Source of the DNA: Thermoleophilaceae bacterium
GTDB lineage: Bacteria; Actinomycetota; Thermoleophilia; Solirubrobacterales; Thermoleophilaceae
Assembly: GCA_013813135.1 (NCBI GenBank)
Contig: JACCSF010000384.1
Location: 1 to 20,133 of the forward strand
Reading direction: 5' to 3'
Length of the DNA: 20,133 nucleotides
The position numbers were made by a program, and so were the translations under genes. Positions 14,629 through 20,133 of this stretch are shown piece after piece. Under the pieces are notes generated by a model. The model searched no databases and was not told where the DNA came from. It saw only the letters and a list, made by a program, of their open reading frames with translations. Within the stretch, counting starts at the first letter, position 1, and each line of letters opens with the position of its first letter.

Positions 14629-15867
14629 TCATCGCTCAACCCGGGCGTCGGGGAGGAACGCAGCGAGAGCGAACCAGAACTGCTGGTCGTGGCGGACCGG
14701 TGTGAGCCGCTTGCCCGCCAGCTCGCCCGCGATCGCCCGACCGGCGATGTCCCAGCGCGAACCCGTTTCGCCGTCGACGAAGCCGTCGCCGCGGCGCTCG
14801 AAGCTGAGCCGCCGACCGTCCAAGCGCGGGTCGAACGCTGCGGCGGTGCCGACGTCACGCGAGTCCGCGATGCTCGTCGCGTCGAGGGGCGAGACCACCC
14901 CGCGCTTGTAGAGCACCACGACCGGGCGGCCGCCGGCCTCGGTCTCGACGACAGGCGCGCGCGCCAGCCGGCTGAACGGCACCACGACCGTTTCGCCCTT
15001 GGCGAAGATCGCTACGACGCGCTCCTTGGCTGGCAGCCGGTCGTCGGTTTCGCCCTCGAACAGATAGGGCGGTACGTCCGGCCGGTCGTAGCTGTCGTAG
15101 GGGGTGCTGCCGTAGTCGCGCTCGACCCCGGTGTCGCGCGAGAGCAAGTCGCCGCCCGGGTAGGCACGCTTGAAGTCGGCCCAGCTCAGCGTCTGCGACG
15201 GCAGCACCTTCAGCTTGGTGCCGGTCAGCTCGCCGACCACGGCCTCGGCGGTCAGCTGCTGCCACCACGACTCGGTCCGGCGGTCCCACATGACGAGGTC
15301 GGAGTTGCGCAGGTTACCGGTCGTGCCGAACGTCAGCGTGCGGCCGCGAACGCGGCGGTCGAACACCAGCGACGAATTGCAGAGCGGGCAATAAGTGACC
15401 GCGATCGGGCGGCCGCCGAGGCGGTCGTTGACGATCTCGTGCCAAACCAGGATCTGGAGCGGGTACGCCCGCGCCCGGTCGCCGACCTCGACCGCGAGCA
15501 CGGGCTCGCGGTCCGAAAGCCACTCGTCGGCCTCGGCCTGCGAGGTCGGCTTGGGGTCGTCAACCGGCGGGATGCCGTCACGCGGCGGACCGCCCGACTG
15601 GAACTCTGACAGCGGCACACTGTGCTTCGAGAAGTCGGTCTCCCAGCCGCTCTTGTCCACCCGCAGCAGATCGGTCGTTCCGCCCCGGCCGCCTGGGTCA
15701 CGCGGTCGGCCATTGTCGTCGTCGCCGCTGACGGCGACCACGACAACAACGGCGAGCGCCAGCACCGCAATGAGCCATAGCCGTGTCACCGACCACTTGG
15801 ACCCGGGCTGGCCAGGCGACGGTTCGGACGGCTGAACCGCGGCTCGGACAAATCGCACTGCGACCAT
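14629..15867 (-). CDS. DUF3179 domain protein, copy 2
   Basis: A 412-residue paralogue of the protein at 11807-13084. ATG 15867 is preferred (AGGG just upstream); an in-frame TTG at 15906 would add 13 residues. One membrane helix (about 29-47) and a D/N/G-rich linker precede the extracytoplasmic DUF3179 domain with YPLQILVWHEIVNDRLGG and TYCPLCNSSLVF (Cys160 and Cys163), TESWWQQLTAEAVVGEL, and C-terminal DQQFWFALAAFLPDARV. The two copies are clearly homologous along nearly their whole length but differ in linkers and in the middle. The function is unknown. It is divergent from the sigma/anti-sigma operon, across a 169-nt region that holds a dyad repeat. Confidence 0.86.
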   Translation of the reverse strand: MVAVRFVRAAVQPSEPSPGQPGSKWSVTRLWLIAVLALAVVVVVAVSGDDDNGRPRDPGGRGGTTDLLRVDKSGWETDFSKHSVPLSEFQSGGPPRDGIPPVDDPKPTSQAEADEWLSDREPVLAVEVGDRARAYPLQILVWHEIVNDRLGGRPIAVTYCPLCNSSLVFDRRVRGRTLTFGTTGNLRNSDLVMWDRRTESWWQQLTAEAVVGELTGTKLKVLPSQTLSWADFKRAYPGGDLLSRDTGVERDYGSTPYDSYDRPDVPPYLFEGETDDRLPAKERVVAIFAKGETVVVPFSRLARAPVVETEAGGRPVVVLYKRGVVSPLDATSIADSRDVGTAAAFDPRLDGRRLSFERRGDGFVDGETGSRWDIAGRAIAGELAGKRLTPVRHDQQFWFALAAFLPDARVER

Positions 15868-15983
15868 TGCCCTCGCCTGCCCGGCCGGCGATATACACAC
15901 CGCCAAGAGGGCTCGGCCTCGCGGCGTCGGCGTCCGGCATTGACTCCGCCGCGCTGGCGGCCTCGCCCTGCCTCGGTCGCGCC

Positions 15984-16009
15984 GGATTCAGCACGAGGCG
16001 ACTGAATCC
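15984..16009. promoter_or_regulatory. inverted repeat, possible operator
   Basis: GGATTCAG (15984-15991) and CTGAATCC (16002-16009) are perfect inverted copies separated by 10 nt. They lie 27 nt before the GTG of the first anti-sigma gene and in the divergent region shared with DUF3179 copy 2. There is no T-tract, so an operator is more likely than a terminator; the binding protein is unknown. Confidence 0.45.
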
Positions 16010-16036
16010 AACCCCGGACGTGTGGGTCCAAGAGTC

Positions 16037-16360
16037 GTGATCGGACTCGTGCGCCTCCTGCGCGATAGGCGCGACCATCGCTGGTCGCAGCGCCGCATGT
16101 CCGACTACATCGACGGCGAGCTCTCGCCGCGGCAGCGGCGCCGACTGGAGGCGCACGCGCGTCTCTGCCCAGAGTGCGGTCCGCTCGGGCGATCGCTGAC
16201 GGTCCTCGTCTGGGAGCTTCGCGAGCTCGGCCGCGACCGCGCCAGGCGGCCGTCCGTCACCGCTGGTGTGATCGAGCGCCTGGGAACAGAGCCGATTCCA
16301 CCCGACGCCGGCGGTCCGCCGCCGCACCTGCAATGGACTCAGCCCAAGCGACGCTTGTGA
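16037..16360 (+). CDS. zinc-finger anti-sigma-like protein, upstream copy
   Basis: A protein of about 107 residues with the zf-HC2 anti-sigma motif: MSDYIDGELSPRQRRRLEAH followed by ARLCPECG, giving His-x3-Cys-x2-Cys as in RsrA/ZAS proteins. No membrane helix is visible. It is a paralogue of the protein at 17007-17264, which shares the same plan (RLL..RR.....W, the YxDxxLSP motif, HxxxCxxC and a C-terminal GVI(E/D)RL). The start is uncertain between GTG 16022, 16037 and 16049; 16037 gives the best match with the paralogue. The gene precedes the ECF sigma factor by 68 nt and extends past the paralogue with a Pro-rich tail. It is likely a cytoplasmic zinc- or thiol-responsive regulator. Confidence 0.75.
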   Translation: MIGLVRLLRDRRDHRWSQRRMSDYIDGELSPRQRRRLEAHARLCPECGPLGRSLTVLVWELRELGRDRARRPSVTAGVIERLGTEPIPPDAGGPPPHLQWTQPKRRL

Positions 16361-16418
16361 TCAGGCGCAGCGCCGCCTGGCAAGCTACGGGCGATGCCCC
16401 TGCACCCTTCGCCTCCTC

Positions 16419-16423
16419 GAGGG
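16419..16423 (+). promoter_or_regulatory. ribosome-binding site deciding the sigma factor start
   Basis: GAGGG lies 5 nt before GTG 16429. It favours that start over the in-frame ATG at 16333, which would add a 32-residue N-terminal extension and overlap the upstream anti-sigma gene. Confidence 0.5.
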
Positions 16424-16428
16424 CGCGA

Positions 16429-17010
16429 GTGAGCGCCCCGCTGCCGAAGGTCGACGAGGCGCAGCTCATCCAGCGCTCGCAGGCCGGCGACCGGCTCGCC
16501 TTCGAGGAGCTGGTCCGCCGTCACGCCGATCGGCTCTACGCAGTGGTCATCCGCTTCGTCGCCGACGCTGACGAAGCACAGGAGGTCACCCAGGAGACGT
16601 TCCTGCGTGCCTGGCGCAGCATCGGAAAGTTCGAGCTTCGCTCGCGGTTCTTCACGTGGCTCTACCGGATCGGCATCAACGAGGCCAAGCGGCGTGCCGA
16701 GCGCAGGCCCACCGCGGGGACTGTCAGCTCGATCGAGGACGCTCCGATCGAAGACGCACCCGATTGGAGCGAGGCGCCCGACTTCCGGGCCGAGCAGAGC
16801 CACCTGCGGAAGGTGCTGGAGGAAGCGGTTCGAGCGCTGCCCCTCGAGTACCGGGCAGCGCTGATCCTGCGCGACGTGGAGGGCCTCTCGACACAGGAGG
16901 CGGCCGAGGTCATGGAGCTGCGCGAGGCCGCGTTCAAGAGTCGCCTCCACCGGGCCCGCCTGGCCGTGCGCAGGGCCGTCGACGAGTACTACATCGAGGG
17001 AGAGCGATGA
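16429..17010 (+). CDS. ECF-family RNA polymerase sigma factor
   Basis: A 193-residue sigma factor with only regions 2 and 4. Region 2 (about 12-92) shows AFEELVRRHADRLYAVV, DADEAQEVTQETFLRAWRSI and FFTWLYRIGINEAKRR; an acidic linker (SIEDAPIEDAPDW) follows; region 4 (about 127-182) has ALPLEYRAALILRDVEGLSTQEAAEVM and the recognition helix with FKSRLHRARL. It directs RNA polymerase to a small regulon, probably including its own operon. The start is GTG 16429, backed by GAGGG. Its stop overlaps the start of the downstream anti-sigma gene by 4 nt (ATGA), the usual cognate arrangement. It is flanked on both sides by zinc anti-sigma paralogues, which is unusual. Confidence 0.92.
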   Translation: MSAPLPKVDEAQLIQRSQAGDRLAFEELVRRHADRLYAVVIRFVADADEAQEVTQETFLRAWRSIGKFELRSRFFTWLYRIGINEAKRRAERRPTAGTVSSIEDAPIEDAPDWSEAPDFRAEQSHLRKVLEEAVRALPLEYRAALILRDVEGLSTQEAAEVMELREAAFKSRLHRARLAVRRAVDEYYIEGER

Positions 17011-17264
17011 TCCGCCGCCTGCTCGAACGCCGCCGCTACATGCGCGAGCACAACTGGACCCACGCGCACCTGTCCGAGTACCTCGACCAGGACCTCTCGC
17101 CGGCCGAGCGCGAACGCGTCGAGGAGCATGTCTCGATCTGCCCGCACTGCAGGCGCGTACTGCGCACGCTGCGGCGCACGCTCGAGAGCCTGATGGACCT
17201 GCACGGCGAGCCGCGGCCTGGCCTCGCGGATGGGGTAATCGACCGGCTGCGCGGCGAGCCCTGA
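17007..17264 (+). CDS. zinc-finger anti-sigma factor, downstream (cognate) copy
   Basis: An 85-residue protein with the zf-HC2 zinc-binding anti-sigma motif: WTHAHLSEYLDQDLSPAERERVEEH, then VSICPHC (His-x3-Cys-x2-Cys). It has no membrane helix, so it should act in the cytoplasm. Family members such as RsrA hold an ECF sigma factor inactive through a zinc site and release it on thiol oxidation; that mechanism is inferred here from the motif. It is translationally coupled to the sigma gene (ATGA), making it the likely cognate inhibitor. The protein at 16037-16360 is its paralogue. Confidence 0.85.
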   Translation: MIRRLLERRRYMREHNWTHAHLSEYLDQDLSPAERERVEEHVSICPHCRRVLRTLRRTLESLMDLHGEPRPGLADGVIDRLRGEP

Positions 17265-17295
17265 CGAAAACCCGCGCCTCGGCGATCGTTCGCGC

Positions 17296-18039
17296 TCAGA
17301 CCTCCGAGAAGAAATTGAGTCCGAGCCGATCGAGGAAGCGCTGCGCCTCGATGTTGAGTTGGAAGAGCTCACCGGTCCAGATCAGCACGCCCATCACGAT
17401 CAGGACCGCGCCTCCGGCGGCCATCATCGCCCGATAGTGGCGCTTGAGAACCGCGAAGGCGCCCGTCATCTTGCGGAACGCGAGAGCCGTGAGCAGGAAC
17501 GGGATGGCGAGCCCGGCCGAGTAGAACGCGAGCAGGAACGCTCCCCGACTGGCCGACTCTGCCAGTGCCGCGGCGCTCAGGATGGCGCCCAGGGTGGGGC
17601 CGACGCAGGGCGTCCAGGCGACCGCGAACGCGGCGCCGGCCACCACCGGGCCGCCGCGGCCGGCGCGGCGGGCGAGGGCGTCCAGGTGCCATTCGCGGTT
17701 GAGACGGGTTACGAACAACGAGGCGACGAAGAAGACGCCCATGCCGATGATCAGCGCCGCGGCCACCTTCTCGAGCGTGGCGCGGCTGCCCTGCAGCGTC
17801 GAGCCGATCCCGGTGGCGGTCAGACCGAGCAGGATGAAGATGGCCGAGAAGCTGGCGATGAAGAGCAGGCTCGGTCCCAGCACCCGCCAGACCGGTACCC
17901 GGTCAAGCTCGGCTGGGGACACCCCGGTCACGGCCGACAGGTAGCCCGGCACCAGCGGCAGCACGCAGGGCGAGAGGAAGGACACCATCCCTGCGAACAG
18001 AGCCGCGAACACGCCGACGCCGGCTGCCGGGTCGGCCAC
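17296..18039 (-). CDS. ccdA: CcdA-type cytochrome c biogenesis / thiol electron transporter
   Basis: A 247-residue polytopic membrane protein (about six helices) of the CcdA/DsbD-beta family, which passes reducing electrons from cytoplasmic thioredoxin across the membrane. The paired membrane cysteines stand in the family motifs: SFLSPCVLPLVPGYLS (Cys25) and AWTPCVGPTLGAIL (Cys145). The start is GTG 18039, chosen because the family N-terminus (AGVGVFAALFAGMVSFLSPC) begins there; further upstream, the same frame only reads through the TlpA gene out of register. It begins 2 nt after the TlpA stop, so they form one unit and TlpA is its probable partner. It converges on the sigma/anti-sigma operon with a 31-nt gap. 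Confidence 0.92.
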   Translation of the reverse strand: MADPAAGVGVFAALFAGMVSFLSPCVLPLVPGYLSAVTGVSPAELDRVPVWRVLGPSLLFIASFSAIFILLGLTATGIGSTLQGSRATLEKVAAALIIGMGVFFVASLFVTRLNREWHLDALARRAGRGGPVVAGAAFAVAWTPCVGPTLGAILSAAALAESASRGAFLLAFYSAGLAIPFLLTALAFRKMTGAFAVLKRHYRAMMAAGGAVLIVMGVLIWTGELFQLNIEAQRFLDRLGLNFFSEV

Positions 18040-18041
18040 CG

Positions 18042-18644
18042 TCAGCCTCCGCCGCCCAACGCGTAACGCCTGATGTCCTCGTCCAGCAGTTCGGCGGTCG
18101 CGTAGGCGCCTATCTTCACATTCGCGACCTCGCCCTCGCTGTCGAAGAAGATCGTCGTCGGCCACGCCTGGCCGCCGCCGTAGGCAGCCGCAACCTCCGC
18201 GCTCGGGTCGGAGATGCTCGGGAAGCCGACAGGATGTTCGCGCAGGAAGTCCTCGGCCGGGCCGGTCTCGTCCTGCGAATCGAGCCCCAAGAAGCCCACC
18301 TCGGCGCGGTAACGCTTCACCGCCGCGGCGAAGAAGGGGAACTCGAAGCGGCAGCTCGGGCACCACGACGCCCACTGGTTGACCACGACCGGGTGGCCCC
18401 GGAGCTCGCGGAGACGTCGGTCGAAGACGTCCTTCCCCTCGCCGATGATCTGGTCACCCTGCTTCAGGTTGCTGGCCAGCCGTGGCGGAAGCCCCGCCGT
18501 CGGGGTCTGCACCGAGGGCTGCGCAGCCCCGCCCCCGTTGGCCCCGTCTGCACCGTCGTCCGCGCCACATGAGGCCGTGACGAGCGCCACAACCACGAGC
18601 AGGGGGGCGGCAGCTCGGTAACGGCGAAGGGGGGAAATTGGCAT
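18042..18644 (-). CDS. TlpA-family thioredoxin-like lipoprotein
   Basis: A 200-residue lipoprotein: signal peptide with lipobox VTASC (Cys26), a G/A/D-rich linker to about 50, then a thioredoxin fold. The active site is WASWCPSC (Cys95 and Cys98) and the cis-proline is Pro162 (AWPTTIFF). The insert between them (LGLDSQDETGPAEDFLREH) is typical of TlpA/ResA. It should keep extracytoplasmic thiols reduced, for example in apocytochrome c or other secreted Cys proteins, with electrons from the adjacent CcdA. The ATG at 18644 has AAGGA 8 nt upstream. No cytochrome c or heme-lyase gene is in the window, so its substrate may lie elsewhere. Confidence 0.92.
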   Translation of the reverse strand: MPISPLRRYRAAAPLLVVVALVTASCGADDGADGANGGGAAQPSVQTPTAGLPPRLASNLKQGDQIIGEGKDVFDRRLRELRGHPVVVNQWASWCPSCRFEFPFFAAAVKRYRAEVGFLGLDSQDETGPAEDFLREHPVGFPSISDPSAEVAAAYGGGQAWPTTIFFDSEGEVANVKIGAYATAELLDEDIRRYALGGGG

Positions 18645-19072
18645 GCATCAGCTCCTTCCGCGGTCGGTTTCCCTATGACCCGGCGAGATGGCGGAGCGGT
18701 TCAAACACGGAACGAGGCGACCACGACCTGCACCGGCCGGAGGCCAACGCCGTGGATGGCCCCGCCAGGTCGCGACCCTGCGCCGGCGCCCATGCCCGAA
18801 ACTCGCCGGAGGGCGCGGGCGCGGCGCCGGCCACCCCCGCGACAGCCACGCGCCGACACCCGCAGCCACCGCCGGGCGCTACCCGGCGCCGATCGGCTGC
18901 CGGGGGCCGTTGAGCAAGCGCACGCGCCGGCGTTTGTGGCCAACCCCTTTGACCGCCGCTGGTGCGATCCGGTTCACGGCCTTCGGATCGATGACACGCC
19001 AGCCTTCCTTAGTTCACCGCAGAGTCACGCCGCCCGCGCGTTGCCTTTGCGCGGTTCGACAGGTCGTTGCCG
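18645..19072. other. intergenic region, nothing recognised
   Basis: About 428 nt between the start of the TlpA gene and the end of the peroxiredoxin-like pseudogene. Several frames are open here because of high GC, but none resembles a known protein and their composition is Arg/Pro/Ala-rich, as expected of non-coding frames. It must hold the TlpA promoter. The stretch ATGGCGGAGCGGTTCAA near 18690 resembles a tRNA D-arm, but no tRNA can be completed from it. Confidence 0.5.
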
Positions 19073-19629
19073 TCAAAGACGGCGATCGGGCCTGGGAGAC
19101 GCCGGCTGCGAAGGCACCACGCCTGCTCGGCGCTCGGCCTCCAGCGCGAGCCCGGCGAGCACCCGCTCGATGCTCGGGTAGTCGCCGAGGGCGCGGCCTC
19201 CGTGGACCCACACTGCCCGAGCGTCCCCGGCGAGTATGGCCAGGCCGGGCAACTGGTTGGGCTCGATGATGCGGCCCTTGGCGGTTGCCCCGCGCGAGCG
19301 CGCGGCCGTAGTTCCACCAACCACGCGGATTGAGCGCCACCCACCATCGGCGGGGAAGCTCGAGCGCTCGGTAGACGGGGCGGTCGAGATCGACCAAGAG
19401 CGGGAATCGAACGCCCTTCTCCTCCATCAGCCACCGTGCCCGGTAGTCGGCTCCGACGGAGACGCCGAGCACGGCACCGCCGCGAGCCTCCACCTCGTGG
19501 AGGCGTTCGGACATCCGCCGCAGGTAGTCGCGACAGGGCAGGCAGCCGTAGTAGCGAGGAATCACCAGGACGGTGGGGCGGTCGACCAAGGTCGCCGAGC
19601 ATCACCCGCTCGCCACTTGCGGTCCGCAT
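19073..19629 (-). pseudogene. peroxiredoxin-like protein, frameshifted and probably 5'-truncated
   Basis: Three minus-strand frames together give one AhpC/TSA-like protein. Frame 1 from ATG 19629 reads MRTASGERVMLGDL; at about 19587-19591 one extra base moves to VDRPTVLVIPRYYGCLPCRDYL (CxxC) and continues through GVSVGADYRARWLMEEKGV, FPLLVDLDRPVYRAL and WWVALNPRGWWNYGRAL to GNRQG. At about 19273-19275 one extra G moves to GRIIEPNQLPGLAIL, DARAVWVHGGRALGDYPSIE, ending at 19073. The part before MRTASG, usually containing a short APxF motif, is not recognisable, and the IS remnant lies just beyond. As read, no frame gives a complete protein. The family reduces peroxides with thiols. Confidence 0.7.
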
Positions 19630-19676
19630 GAGCCGGGCTGGGTGTCGCGGAGACCGGTTTGGTTGGGTCCCTCTTT

Positions 19677-19970
19677 TCATTTGAGGGAGATTTCCAAGCT
19701 ACTGGTCTGGCTCAGCCGTTCGAACTCCGAGGGTGGTCGATCGTCGAGCGCTTGGCGTAGTCGGCTGTCGTTGAACCAGCCGATGTACTCCACGACGGCG
19801 AGCTCGAGCTGCGAGCGGGTGGGCCAGGCGCGGTCGGCGATCAGCTCGGTCTTGAAGCTGTCGACGAAGCTCTCCGCCAGCGCGTTGTCGTAGGCATCAC
19901 CGACCGAGCCGACCGAGGCCAGCACGCCGTGATCGGCCAGCGTCTGGGTGTAGTCGATCGAGGTGTACTG
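19677..19970 (-). mobile_element. IS3-family transposase (OrfB) C-terminal remnant
   Basis: About 97 codons of an integrase-type (rve) IS3 transposase. Seen: QYTSIDYTQTLADHGVLASV, SVGSVGDAYDNALAESFVDSFKTELI (including the catalytic Glu region), and the C-terminal block VVEYIGWFNDSRLRQALDDRPPSEFE. The rest of the catalytic core, with the first two Asp residues and the HHSDRGSQYTS motif, is absent: homology stops abruptly at QYTS (about 19970), and the frame beyond reads unrelated sequence. It is therefore a deletion remnant that cannot transpose. Its stop overlaps the region where the peroxiredoxin-like gene should begin, so the insertion may have cut off that gene's 5' end. Confidence 0.8.
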
Positions 19971-20133
19971 GGCGGGCTCAACCGGTGGTCGCAACACTGG
20001 TTGATGCGTGGGATTGTAGGCGTTGAGAGTGATGGCTTGGCTTGCTCGCACCGCGACGGCCTTGAACTGGCCCCACCTCGCGGTTGGCTGGCTGTGCCTG
20101 ACCCGGCCTCTGTCGGGTGACGCGGCTGTCGTC
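19971..20133. other. right edge, no coding sequence recognised
   Basis: The 163 nt beyond the IS3 break hold no recognisable gene in the visible part. The segment touching the break (around 19978-20000) could be the end of another mobile element inserted there, but this cannot be shown from the window alone. Confidence 0.4.

Noticed and set aside
18685..18760. tRNA-like D-arm sequence (GATGGCGGAGCGGTTCAA)
   Set aside because: Resembles the start of a Ser/Leu tRNA, but no anticodon arm, T-arm (GTTCGA-type) or matching acceptor stem follows.
18675..19269. Long plus-strand open frames upstream of the peroxiredoxin-like pseudogene
   Set aside because: Arg/Pro/Ala-rich with no family resemblance, and partly antisense to the peroxiredoxin-like gene; typical of chance open frames in high-GC DNA.
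1..20133. CRISPR array, prophage or integrative element core
   Set aside because: No regularly spaced repeats, integrase, phage structural or conjugation genes seen; the only mobile DNA is the IS3 remnant at the right edge.

Overview
The window is very GC-rich (by eye close to 70%), gene-dense, uses many GTG and probably TTG starts, and is full of short overlapping operons. The gene content (DUF427, UBP-type zinc finger, spondin domain, paired DUF3179 proteins, ECF sigma with small zinc anti-sigma proteins, NrtS-like protein) suggests a chromosomal segment of a high-GC actinomycete, perhaps of the Thermoleophilia/Solirubrobacterales type. The taxonomic call is inference; there is no rRNA or tRNA to anchor it.

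Layout. 1-1923 (+): 5'-truncated MFS transporter, coupled to a TVP38/DedA-type (VTT) membrane protein. 1853-5220 (-): a compact operon, transcribed right to left, of a lipoprotein with two tandem Cys/HxH repeats, a blue-copper (cupredoxin) lipoprotein, a membrane-anchored sulfite-oxidase-type molybdoenzyme and a SAM methyltransferase. 5667-7392 (+): an FAD/NAD(P) disulfide oxidoreductase and a DUF427 protein. 7479-9061 (-): a haloalkane-dehalogenase-like hydrolase coupled to a HAD type II protein.

9204-11541 is a damaged stretch: a YceI remnant joined out of frame to half a rhodanese, a small intact membrane protein, a frameshifted HD-GYP phosphodiesterase, and a second rhodanese broken by a 10-nt near-duplication. 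After this come a small NrtS-like protein (+), a DUF3179 protein (-), a UBP zinc-finger protein (-), a secreted spondin-domain protein (-) and a second DUF3179 paralogue (-).

16037-17264 (+): an ECF sigma factor flanked by two related zinc anti-sigma proteins, with an inverted repeat just upstream. Converging on it (17296-18644, -) are a lipoprotein TlpA-type thioredoxin and a CcdA electron transporter. The right end holds a peroxiredoxin-like pseudogene abutting an IS3-family remnant.

The recurring theme is extracytoplasmic redox and metal chemistry: copper protein, molybdoenzyme, Cys-rich lipoprotein, CcdA/TlpA thiol relay, rhodaneses, peroxiredoxin, and a thiol/zinc-type sigma switch. The most promising under-described units are the tandem Cys/HxH lipoprotein with its cupredoxin and molybdoenzyme partners, the sigma factor between two anti-sigma paralogues, and the duplicated DUF3179 locus. 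No CRISPR array, phage module or RNA gene was found.
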